Made by a program: the position numbers and the translations under genes. A stretch of DNA of 64,000 bases from JAWPMT01 sp965267435 (GTDB lineage Bacteria; Bacteroidota; Bacteroidia; Cytophagales; Cyclobacteriaceae). The notes under the pieces are model-generated. The model saw only the letters and a program-made list of their open reading frames with translations. It was not told where the DNA came from and searched no databases. The stretch is taken from positions 930,001 to 994,000 of the forward strand of contig OZ253960.1 in NCBI GenBank assembly GCA_965267435.1. Reading direction: 5' to 3'. This document shows, one piece after another, positions 38,663 through 46,703 of this stretch. Position 1 is the stretch's first letter. Each line of letters opens with the position of its first letter.

Positions 38663-40324
38663 ATGCTGACCCGATACCTACTCATCCTACTTTTTGGACT
38701 TGTTCAAATCGGTGCCGTCGCACAAACTCAAATAGGAGACGCGGGTCATTACATCACCGCGTACTCCAAAGTACATCTAAACAATCCCGATGGCGAACCC
38801 TTTGATATCAATCTCTTCCGCTATCAATGGTGGATTGGCCACGGATGGAATGTGGACTCATTGGATGTGAAGGTCACCGATCCGAATAGTGAGGTGGTAA
38901 TTGATACGCGGGTGAGAATACTCGATGAAGGAACGGCAGTAGTTGTTCCCGCAGAGGCTCGGGGCGTGTATACCGCTGAAATAGATTCCAGAAGTACACT
39001 CAACTACTGGTACATGTCCTCTTCACTGGATCAGTCGGTGGTCTACACAGGAAAGAAAGAAGGAGATGCACTTCGGGACGAGTGGTTCATTTGCAATCCC
39101 ATTATCAAACGAAAGTGGTCCTTCTTCGTCCCCAAGGGCACGAGGAAGTTTTCCATCATCTCACAGAACAACAATGGTCGCTCACAGCGAGAAGATCATC
39201 AAATAACTATTTACTCGCCAAGAGGCCAGCGAATCGCTTCTCACTTCGGACAAGCCAACTGGGATGAAGAGGAACTGTCTTTTGGTCGAGACGATCGCCG
39301 GGCTACAGTGCTCGATGTCCTGGTCGAACCGGGTTCGGAGGGCAGATTCTGGTACCTGGAGCTGGGAATGGGGGATTCACATATCTATTCGGATGTCAAC
39401 ATTGCACTGGACGGCATTCCTCCGTTTCTGTCCCGTAGTCCAGAGGAGTGGTTTGATCCTGAAACCGGTGAGTCAGCGGACATTTCCTTTTATGATGAGA
39501 CACAGTTCGTCCAATCGGACCGGACAGAAGAATCGTTTGAGAACTTCCCATACATGCATCATTGGACGCCAAGTCCGGCACTGGGAGATCCGGACGGGAA
39601 TGAACTCATTCCCCCGTCCACCGTTCACTTGTGGAATCCGGAGGCGCGTGAGTTGGATTTTGTCATTGGCACCTACCTACCGAGAAACATGTTTCCTGCC
39701 AAAAGAAGTGAGGAGTATGAAAAACCCATCGAGGACTACGACAATGCAATCATTGCGATTGTTTCTAATGATAGAGAAATCCTCAATACGACGGCTCCCA
39801 TGCTTCATCTACACGGCCAGCAAATCTGGAAGCGAACGTTGCCACGAAACTCCGGAATCCTCGATGTGTCAGTGACTGAAGCCGAGCATTTTTGGATGTA
39901 CACCTACCCGGGAACGCCAGCGGTGGTCGCCTCGATGGACAACAAGTTTCAATTTGAGATCAGCAGTGCACGAAATTGGTACTTCATGGTGCCAGAAGAC
40001 ACAGAGAATTTCAAGGTGAGAACAAAAGCGATAAACGATGAGGACGTGACTTATTTGGAGGTCAATACCCCCGATAGGACCATGGCCATCGCTTATGGCA
40101 ACTCTTCTGAGCTCACCATCGATGTGCCTCCTGGGATGGCTGGCAAGATCTGGCATTTGCGTTTTGACTGGGGCTCCTCCTCACGGCCTTTCGGGCAGCT
40201 GCCCAACCCGAGATTTCCGGCGATGAGAATCAACCTCGAACTTGAGGGTGTGCCCGCTTTCATCTCACCCACCTGGGAGCAATGGTTCGACCCCGATGAT
40301 CCAAAACGTCCGATGGACCGGTGA
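38663..40324 (+). CDS. Secreted protein with an internal duplication, 553 aa, function unknown
   Basis: A signal peptide (MLTRYLLILLFGLVQIGAVAQ) is followed by about 530 residues of beta-rich sequence. Two halves share a common plan. The first has KWSFFVPKGTRKFSIISQ, ITIYSPRGQRIA, GRFWYLELGMGDS and GIPPFLSRSPEEWFDP. The second has NWYFMVPEDTENFKVRTK, LEVNTPDRTMAIAYG, GKIWHLRFDWGSSS and GVPAFISPTWEQWFDP. Each half resembles a jelly-roll or CBM-like domain ending in the [I/V]PxF-S-x-x-x-E-x-WFDP motif. I do not recognise a named family. The carbohydrate-active setting of the region suggests glycan binding, which is only inference. Confidence 0.7.
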   Translation: MLTRYLLILLFGLVQIGAVAQTQIGDAGHYITAYSKVHLNNPDGEPFDINLFRYQWWIGHGWNVDSLDVKVTDPNSEVVIDTRVRILDEGTAVVVPAEARGVYTAEIDSRSTLNYWYMSSSLDQSVVYTGKKEGDALRDEWFICNPIIKRKWSFFVPKGTRKFSIISQNNNGRSQREDHQITIYSPRGQRIASHFGQANWDEEELSFGRDDRRATVLDVLVEPGSEGRFWYLELGMGDSHIYSDVNIALDGIPPFLSRSPEEWFDPETGESADISFYDETQFVQSDRTEESFENFPYMHHWTPSPALGDPDGNELIPPSTVHLWNPEARELDFVIGTYLPRNMFPAKRSEEYEKPIEDYDNAIIAIVSNDREILNTTAPMLHLHGQQIWKRTLPRNSGILDVSVTEAEHFWMYTYPGTPAVVASMDNKFQFEISSARNWYFMVPEDTENFKVRTKAINDEDVTYLEVNTPDRTMAIAYGNSSELTIDVPPGMAGKIWHLRFDWGSSSRPFGQLPNPRFPAMRINLELEGVPAFISPTWEQWFDPDDPKRPMDR

Positions 40325-40715
40325 GTACGAGGGCTGTGGGCCGACAGGCAACTCAGTGAAAATTTCAACCAATCAAAATTCGTAATTACCCTGGTTTCCA
40401 GTAATTTGTAGATAGTTAGCTGAGGGTAGGTACACTTCGCTGGTCCTACTATAGTATCTAAAAGATTTGAAGTTCAACCTGCTTGACATGTGGCTGGCCA
40501 GGTAGCGTATTTCAGTCAGTTGCCTTCGTTTTCCGTCCATTCGGAAGGATAGAAACCTTGCGCCGGACTCCACAAGGAGTCAATGAAAATTTCAATCATT
40601 CGAAACTCGGTAATGACTCTGGGTTACCTTAAATTGGTAAGTATTGATATGGACGGTCCACGCCGTATTTTTTCCGTCAGACATACTAGTTTTTCATCTC
40701 AATGACACTTGAACC
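40325..40715. repeat. 391-bp gene-free gap with a diverged direct repeat
   Basis: CTCAGTGAAAATTTCAACCA (about 40351) and GTCAATGAAAATTTCAATCA (about 40578) begin two related stretches of about 50 bp that both continue through a GTAAT-AC/CTGGTT-like block, separated by about 227 bp. No open frame in the gap has protein-like features. Confidence 0.5.
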
Positions 40716-41558
40716 ATGAAACCGACCTTCCCGATTGCGTTCGTCTCAGTACTCTGTCTGCCTTTCTTATTTAGTTCTTCCCCTGGCGTTGACCAGATGG
40801 ACGCATCGTTGGTGGGGCATTGGTCGTTTGACGAGGATTTGACTGCCGACCTATCAAAGTATGAGTCACATGGTACGTTGATGGGAAAACCCAAGAAGGC
40901 TCAAGGCATCGTGGGTGATGGTTGTCTCGAATTGAACGGAAAAGGAGATTACCTGGAAATAACTGAAAATGGAAAAACTCCCATGCACCTTCAAAATCTG
41001 GAAATTGGCAGTATTTCTCTGTGGTTTAAGGCCCGAACAATTCCGATAGAAACGAGTATCAGTCCCCTTTTTCACTACGGTAATGCCAATGGTTGTGAAA
41101 ATATGCTGGACGCTTCCAATGAGGGGCTGATGATCGAAGTGGGTCATGGCAAAATCCGGAAGGAATCTCAAGGTGTGTACTTTACTGTGTTTGACAACCC
41201 CTGTAAGCTCCCCACCTTCTGCTTTGATACGCATTCGGAACCCCACTTACAGGATGTGGACGGACTGATCCAGGAAGGCGAATGGTATCATTTTGTGGCC
41301 GTCGTTGGAGAGGACTTCAACACAGGCTTCCTCAACGGCAAAGAGGTGGATTACAGATACTACAATTTCAAGGATGCATCCGCCTCCTTGTTCTTTGCGG
41401 ATGCCCTGAGTCATGACAGACTATGGCTAGGCAAGGGGTTTTGGGATTTTGGGAAGGAGACATTTTTTGATGGGTACATTGATGATGTGAGGATATACAA
41501 TATTCCTTTGGGTTCAGATCAGGTCAAGTCATTGTATGACGATCGTAATGGGGACTAA
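40716..41558 (+). CDS. Secreted LamG/concanavalin A-like domain protein, 280 aa
   Basis: A signal peptide (MKPTFPIAFVSVLCLPFLFS) precedes one LamG-like jelly roll of about 230 residues: LVGHWSFDEDLTADLSKYES, HGTLMGKPKKAQGIVGDGCL, ELNGKGDYLEI, SISLWFKARTIP, EGEWYHFVAVVGEDFNTGFL, NGKEVDYRYYNF, WLGKGFWD and FFDGYIDDVRIYNIPLGSDQ with VKSLYDD. The closing block is typical of LamG domains in bacterial carbohydrate-binding proteins. Two Cys pairs (NGCENM, NPCKLPTFCF) are unusual within the domain. Single-gene unit; possible ligand a polysaccharide. Confidence 0.85.
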   Translation: MKPTFPIAFVSVLCLPFLFSSSPGVDQMDASLVGHWSFDEDLTADLSKYESHGTLMGKPKKAQGIVGDGCLELNGKGDYLEITENGKTPMHLQNLEIGSISLWFKARTIPIETSISPLFHYGNANGCENMLDASNEGLMIEVGHGKIRKESQGVYFTVFDNPCKLPTFCFDTHSEPHLQDVDGLIQEGEWYHFVAVVGEDFNTGFLNGKEVDYRYYNFKDASASLFFADALSHDRLWLGKGFWDFGKETFFDGYIDDVRIYNIPLGSDQVKSLYDDRNGD

Positions 41559-41679
41559 GTGTCAGAGGAACATGCCAGCAAGATGAGTCTCCATGAGGCT
41601 AACAAAAAGGCTCCAAGGCCCATCATTCACAAGTTTATGGCCCATTTGATCTGCCGGATTCTATACTAATCATCGATCT

Positions 41680-42804
41680 ATGAGACTACCTGAATTATTG
41701 GTCTTCCTGTCATTGCTGTCGTTTATCGGGTCCTGTGACTTCGAACAAAAGACCAGCATGCGCACGAGTTCAGAATTTCCTGAGTTTGATCAGTTTTTCC
41801 AGTCTATTGAGAATTTCAGTGGCAACATAATGGTGGCGGTGGAGGGGCAGACCGTTTATTCAAGATGCATTGGATATGCCAATAGAGAATTGTTGGCAAA
41901 AAATACATTGGACACAAGATTTAGAATTGGGTCCATTTCCAAGCCAATAACGGCACTTGCGGTGATGATACTCCAGGAGAGGGGAATTATCCACACGGAA
42001 GAGAGGCTATCGACATACCTTTCAGATTTGCCTTCATCATGGCAAGACATCACAATTCATCAATTGCTAACGCACACATCTGGTTTGGGACATCTTACTG
42101 ATTTCAGGGAGACGAGGGAGCTCTTACGACACCCAGTTGCGATAGAGGATGCATTTGAGCGATTTAAGAGCGTTCCTTTGGTTAACAATTCCGGTGACAC
42201 ATTCTATTACAGCGGGATGGGTTATGTCGTTCTCACGATCCTGGTAGAAGCAGTGACCGATAGGTCGTTTGAAGTTTTTGTCGAAGATGAGATCTTCAAG
42301 AAATTGGGAATGACGCATTCTGAAGGCGATGACCCAACCAAATTGATAATGAACCGGGCAAGTGGTTATGAGGTAAGTTCAGAGGGCAGGGTAAGGAATG
42401 CTGATTTTCAATACATGCCGTCCAAAAGAGGGGCAGGCAATATGATTTCAACGGTTGAGGATCTCCTAAGGCTAGAACAAGCATTTTCAACAAATACTCT
42501 CTTGTCCGAGGAGACAGTGAATAAGATCATTACGCCACACACCACGTACTTGGAGGGCGGATATGAGGGCATGTATGGCTACGGCCTGGATATTGTCAAG
42601 AATGACACGATCAATAGTATCTTTCATACTGGGGCAGCGCCTGGTTTTCAGGCGTTATTCTACATGTTTCCGGACAAGGGCATCGTTGTCGCGGCTTGCG
42701 CCAATGTCAGACTGCAGCGATCGAATTGGCGGGCTGATTTTGCCAGTCTTGTCTACCGAAAGCTAACCTCGCCGGATTATGACAAAGTAGAAGGGGACCA
42801 TTAG
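41680..42804 (+). CDS. Serine hydrolase, beta-lactamase (class C-like) family, lipoprotein, 374 aa
   Basis: A lipoprotein signal ends LSFIGSCDFE. Catalytic motifs are S-x-x-K as SISK (GSISKPITALAVMIL), second motif YSGMGY (Tyr-Ser-Gly), and third motif HTGAAPGF (H-T-G). HQLLTHTSGLGHLTD is the family's conserved block before the active-site loop. The Ser-Gly in the second motif differs from the Y-A/S-N of true class C beta-lactamases, so peptidase or esterase activity is more likely than resistance. It is one of five members of this family in the window. Confidence 0.85.
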   Translation: MRLPELLVFLSLLSFIGSCDFEQKTSMRTSSEFPEFDQFFQSIENFSGNIMVAVEGQTVYSRCIGYANRELLAKNTLDTRFRIGSISKPITALAVMILQERGIIHTEERLSTYLSDLPSSWQDITIHQLLTHTSGLGHLTDFRETRELLRHPVAIEDAFERFKSVPLVNNSGDTFYYSGMGYVVLTILVEAVTDRSFEVFVEDEIFKKLGMTHSEGDDPTKLIMNRASGYEVSSEGRVRNADFQYMPSKRGAGNMISTVEDLLRLEQAFSTNTLLSEETVNKIITPHTTYLEGGYEGMYGYGLDIVKNDTINSIFHTGAAPGFQALFYMFPDKGIVVAACANVRLQRSNWRADFASLVYRKLTSPDYDKVEGDH

Positions 42805-42836
42805 GCACTATGTCCCGGACTTCGAGCATATCTCAC

Positions 42837-42863
42837 CCGCAGCCGCCAGCGTAACTTATGGTC
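42837..42863 (+). repeat. Degraded R1 head
   Basis: CCGCAGCCGCCAGCGTAACT and TATGGTC keep the second half of the R1 head stem; the first half has decayed. It lies just before the second copy of the 27-bp repeat. Confidence 0.4.
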
Positions 42864-42867
42864 ACAC

Positions 42868-42894
42868 TACTATCAAGTTTCTAACTTGGCTCCA
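42868..42894. repeat. 27-bp repeat with CAAGTT-TCT-AACTTG hairpin, copy 2
   Basis: Identical over 27 bases to 37728-37754. It is 64 bp downstream of the serine hydrolase stop and could serve as a hairpin terminator for both strands, as the convergent dgcA gene ends at 43040. Confidence 0.75.
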
Positions 42895-43039
42895 CAAGGC
42901 CCAATTCCAAGATTCATGCACGAGCTGGCATTCCTTTTTGAGATGGATTAAATCCGACGCGCCTTGCTTTACTATTTGCGGTATTCGATCCCTGCTCTTT
43001 GCATCAACAGTCTCCCATTAGCCAATGTAGAGAATCTTT

Positions 43040-44110
43040 CTACTTCAAAATCTCGACGCCCAATCCGGCTCCTCCAGTTGGTCGCATGACGCCATCGGTG
43101 ATGTCAAAGCCCGGGGTTACGACATCCTGCACGAGGTCGAGGCTGCCATCCAGATCGATGTACTGCGTGTGTGGGTAGCTAAAGGCCAGGTGCATGGCGG
43201 CAGTAATGCTGACCGCAGACTCATCATTGCAGCCCCACATCAGGTTGACATTTCCTCGGTGGGCGATTGTTGCAATCTCGGCAGCGTTGGAAAGCCCGCC
43301 GGACTTCATGAGTTTGATATTAAAAATACTGCACTTAGGAGTGGTTTTGACGAGATGAAGTGCGTCTGCAGGGTTTCGTAGGGACTCATCAGCTACCAGG
43401 AATTGTGCCACATCTGCCGGCAGGTTTTGGCTGTCCGCCGTGAATCGATCAACTGGAAAGGGTTGCTCGATGAGATCCAACTGCACGCCCTGAGACATCT
43501 TCACAAAGGCTTCCAGGTCCGCAGGGCTGTAGCCCTGGTTGGCGTCCACGCGCAGTATGCTATCCGGGTATTTTTCATTGATCTTAAGGATGCGCTCGGC
43601 GTCCTCCTCCGGGCTGAGGCCCGTCTTCACCTTGATGCAGCGAAAGCCACTGGCCCAGTATTCGTCCGCTTCTTCCAGGGTCTCCTCCACGTTCTTGATG
43701 CCAATGGTGATCGACGTGGGCATGCTCTTGTGTGCCACACCGAAGTACTCAGCCATCGAAATGTCCAGGTACCTGGTGTAAGCATCGTGAAGTGCCACGT
43801 CCACTGCGGCATGTGACCCCGGCCATTGCTCGAGCTGCCTTCTGGTCTCCCTCAACAGTGCTTCGAAAGCGGCAATCCGCCGACCCACGAGGAAGCTGAA
43901 ATCAGTGCCTTTCAGATGCTCGTAGGCCTGATCCACATTTTCGCCGACGACTTTTTCACTGGGATTGCAGGCCCCGATGCCAACCGTGCCATTCTCCAGC
44001 ACTATTTCGACAAAGACATTTTTTACCTCGGAGACCGTCTTGTAGGCGATGGTATAGGGGCGACTGGTACCCAGGTCTTTCTCGTAGACTCGGACTTCGG
44101 CGATCTTCAT
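43040..44110 (-). CDS. dgcA: N-acetyl-D-glutamate racemase / dipeptide epimerase family (enolase superfamily)
   Basis: The 356-residue cytoplasmic enzyme has the muconate-lactonizing subgroup layout of the enolase superfamily. The catalytic acid/base lysines are K162 in the KVK motif (IKVKTG) and K266 in NIKLMKSGG. Metal ligands are D189 (VDANQGYSP), E215 (LIEQPFP) and D241 (VADESL). The C-terminal DxD/DLDGSLDL block resembles the Ala-Glu dipeptide epimerase group. The adjacent upstream gene is a DUF1611 protein, 2 bp away. In marine bacteria this pair was described as DgcN-DgcA, where DgcN acetylates D-glutamate and DgcA racemises N-acetyl-D-glutamate. Alone it could equally be an L-Ala-D/L-Glu epimerase for murein peptide recycling. 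Confidence 0.8.
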   Translation of the reverse strand: MKIAEVRVYEKDLGTSRPYTIAYKTVSEVKNVFVEIVLENGTVGIGACNPSEKVVGENVDQAYEHLKGTDFSFLVGRRIAAFEALLRETRRQLEQWPGSHAAVDVALHDAYTRYLDISMAEYFGVAHKSMPTSITIGIKNVEETLEEADEYWASGFRCIKVKTGLSPEEDAERILKINEKYPDSILRVDANQGYSPADLEAFVKMSQGVQLDLIEQPFPVDRFTADSQNLPADVAQFLVADESLRNPADALHLVKTTPKCSIFNIKLMKSGGLSNAAEIATIAHRGNVNLMWGCNDESAVSITAAMHLAFSYPHTQYIDLDGSLDLVQDVVTPGFDITDGVMRPTGGAGLGVEILK

Positions 44111-44112
44111 GG

Positions 44113-45180
44113 CTACTTCTTTAGGTTGATGACGGCATCAGCGATGGGGTCGAGCGACTCCTTGAATGGGAAAACGAAGGGCAAGCTGGTCTGTGAGCTG
44201 AGCTCACTCCTGTAAGCGTCTATGGTCGCATCATCCATGTGTTCGGTATTGATGGTCACGCCAATGACGGGGCTACCTAGGTTCTCGATCAAGGCGATCT
44301 CATCCAGCAGGTCTGGCATGTCTGCGGGGTATGTCTCCATGCCCTTAAATCTCTTTCGGATGGGCGCATGTTGCAGGACGACGCCTTCCGCTGCGCCGGA
44401 AATGATGAACTCTGATCCGCAGGGACCACTTGGGTTCCGGAGGGCGGACTGGCCCTCCATGATCATCACGTCAGGATTGAGATGCTTCCAGCATTCGAGC
44501 ATCGCATGCTCCAGTTCACCGCACACAAAGTCATTGGGTGTGGCATCGAAGAGGAACCCATACTTTGCACCTTGCATCCAACCTGTCTGGCCCGTATAGA
44601 TCATCTCGCAAGATGTGCCCTTCGCGTTGAGGGCCTTTGCGAGCATATTGCTGGTGGTACGCTTACCCAAGGCGCAGTCGGTCCCCAACACGGCAATGCG
44701 CTTGGAAGTGATCTGCTGGATATCTCCGGTCCAAAAATGAAGATCGCGGAATGCCTTGGAGCGCCTGATGTCGTGAATGATATTCCCGTGTGGTGCCGCG
44801 GCCTCTCGGAATTCAGCAATTTCTCCGAGAGGTTCGTGCAGGCCATTGACCAGCTGGATCCCCTGGGACAGGATTCTCTTCACGGAAGGGTAGAGGTCTT
44901 CGGGCAAAACACCTCCTTTTGTGGCCATGCCGATGATGGCAAACTCCGGCTTTTCGTACTGTTCTATGAACTCGGTGATGTTGGCGGCCACCGGGATACC
45001 ATTTGGCTTACCTCCTACAGCAGTACCCGCGTCCTGTCCTGCATTTTTGTCATCGATGACGCCGATGATTTCGAAACGGTTGGTCGCCCGTAACAGGCCG
45101 TGAGCGGTCTTGGCGTTGTTGGTGGCGAGCAGTCCACCGGTGATGATGACTGCTTTTCCGGAGATGTGTGGTTGGTCCAT
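44113..45180 (-). CDS. dgcN: DUF1611 protein, D-glutamate N-acetyltransferase-like
   Basis: The 355-residue protein has the two-domain DUF1611 layout. The N-terminal Rossmann-like domain starts GKAVIITGGLLATNNAKTAH, with NRFEIIGVIDDKNAGQDAGT and FAIIGMATKGGVLPEDLYPS. The C-terminal P-loop-like domain has VLGTDCALGKRTTSNMLAKA (GxxxxGKRTT), CEMIYTGQTGWMQG, EGQSALRNPSG and GVTINTEHM. It is the first gene of a two-gene operon with the epimerase. Published work on marine bacteria assigns D-glutamate N-acetylation to this family when next to DgcA; that is the basis for the symbol. The MFS gene diverges 201 bp away and may import the substrate. Confidence 0.8.
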   Translation of the reverse strand: MDQPHISGKAVIITGGLLATNNAKTAHGLLRATNRFEIIGVIDDKNAGQDAGTAVGGKPNGIPVAANITEFIEQYEKPEFAIIGMATKGGVLPEDLYPSVKRILSQGIQLVNGLHEPLGEIAEFREAAAPHGNIIHDIRRSKAFRDLHFWTGDIQQITSKRIAVLGTDCALGKRTTSNMLAKALNAKGTSCEMIYTGQTGWMQGAKYGFLFDATPNDFVCGELEHAMLECWKHLNPDVMIMEGQSALRNPSGPCGSEFIISGAAEGVVLQHAPIRKRFKGMETYPADMPDLLDEIALIENLGSPVIGVTINTEHMDDATIDAYRSELSSQTSLPFVFPFKESLDPIADAVINLKK

Positions 45181-45381
45181 AGGTCGGGATTTTCGCGGCG
45201 GAAATTAAATATTAATCCGTGTTTGTGACCCACACCTGGGAGGAAAAGATTGCGAAATCGTAGAGAAGTTCATGGTTGCCAGATCATAGATCATCGTTCG
45301 AGGTTCTTGGAACCAGGAACAAAGAACAAAGAACCATGAACTAAGAACACACTTCTTCCTTAGTTTAGCAGGCCTAAGCTT

Positions 45382-46632
45382 TTGAAACTTCACAAGTCCA
45401 CCATACTATTCATCTTGATGTTGATCGGGGAAGGCGTTTTCCTTCTCCCATTTGTGGTGACCCGGGTTTTTCGCCCGACTTTTCTTACCGTATTTGATAT
45501 CAACAATCTAGAGCTGGGCTCCGCCTTTTCGCTCTATGGCATAGTGGCGGCGGTCTCCTACTTCATCGGCGGACCGCTGGCCGATCGCTTTGCACCGAAA
45601 AAACTCCTCATCGCGTCACTATTGGCGACCTCCGTCGCGGGCTTTGTCATGGCGACCATCCCCTCACTGACGACCTTGACCTTGCTATACGGGTTTTGGG
45701 GGTTGAGCACGGTGCTCCTTTTTTGGTCGGCCTTCATCAAGGGGATACGACAGTTTGGTGGCGAGCATTCCCAAGGAAAGTCGCAGGGGCTCGTTGATGG
45801 GGGTAGGGGGTTTGTGGCAGCGCTGATCGCGTCTTTGTCGGTTTTTCTTTTAGATGCCTTTTTGCCAGTGTCTGCGAGTGAAGCCACCGATGAGCACTTG
45901 ACGCGCGCTTTGAGCATGATCATTCTGTGTTTCACGGCGTTTGTGATCTTTTGCGCCGTGATCGTTTGGTTCTTCTTACCCAACCCTGCCGCCGGCGCGG
46001 GGAGCGAGGCCTTCTCCCATAGTGGCGTAAAAAAGGCATTGCAGCATCGAAGTGTGTGGCTGCAAGCGATCATTTTACTTTCGGCATATGTGGGCTACAA
46101 GTGCACGGATGACTTTGGCCTGTTTGCCAAGGATACGTATGGCTATGACGATGTAGTGTCTGCCCATGTCGCTACGATCTCATTTTGGATGCGACCCATT
46201 TCGGCGATTCTGGCGGGATTTCTGGGAGACCGTTTCCTCCATTCGCGGATCACAAAGTACTCCTTTGTACTTATGATACTAGGAGCTTTGACCATTGCTT
46301 CGGGCGTGCTGTCCAATGCGATTTTCCCCTTCGTTGCCATCAGCATTGCTTCCACGAGCCTGGGTATCTATGGATTGCGCGGTCTGTACTACGCACTGTT
46401 CCAGGAGTCGAAAATTCCCCTGTCCTATACAGGTGCAGCTATTGGGTTCATTGCAGTCGTCGGGTACACGCCCGACATCTTCATGGGGCCGGTGATGGGG
46501 GTCTTGCTGGACAATAATCCCGGGCCATTGGGACACCAGTATGTATTTGCATTGCTGGCTGTATTTGGTGTTATAGGGCTCGCGGCGAGCTTCCTCTTTC
46601 GCAGAGAGGTGAAGCGGTCGCTCTCGGATTGA
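45382..46632 (+). CDS. MFS transporter, 416 aa, divergent from dgcNA
   Basis: The open frame begins at a TTG (45382); the first ATG is 11 codons later (MLIGEGVFLLPF), within the first helix, so TTG is preferred. Twelve membrane helices can be followed. Typical MFS loops are present: GGPLADRFAPKKLLIASLLA (helix 2-3 loop, G-x-L-x-D-R) and GFLGDRFLHSRITKYSF in the second half. The divergent arrangement with dgcN-dgcA suggests uptake of a D-amino acid or murein peptide; this is inference from position. The intergenic region 45181-45381 has a GAACC-AGGAACAAAGAAC-AAAGAACCATGAAC direct-repeat patch (45310-45340) that could bind a regulator. Confidence 0.85.
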   Translation: MKLHKSTILFILMLIGEGVFLLPFVVTRVFRPTFLTVFDINNLELGSAFSLYGIVAAVSYFIGGPLADRFAPKKLLIASLLATSVAGFVMATIPSLTTLTLLYGFWGLSTVLLFWSAFIKGIRQFGGEHSQGKSQGLVDGGRGFVAALIASLSVFLLDAFLPVSASEATDEHLTRALSMIILCFTAFVIFCAVIVWFFLPNPAAGAGSEAFSHSGVKKALQHRSVWLQAIILLSAYVGYKCTDDFGLFAKDTYGYDDVVSAHVATISFWMRPISAILAGFLGDRFLHSRITKYSFVLMILGALTIASGVLSNAIFPFVAISIASTSLGIYGLRGLYYALFQESKIPLSYTGAAIGFIAVVGYTPDIFMGPVMGVLLDNNPGPLGHQYVFALLAVFGVIGLAASFLFRREVKRSLSD

Positions 46633-46703
46633 AATGGGTTAGGGTGCAACATTAGCATCATGCAGGACCTCCTATAGGAGACACTCATCCTAATACGTGC
46701 ATC

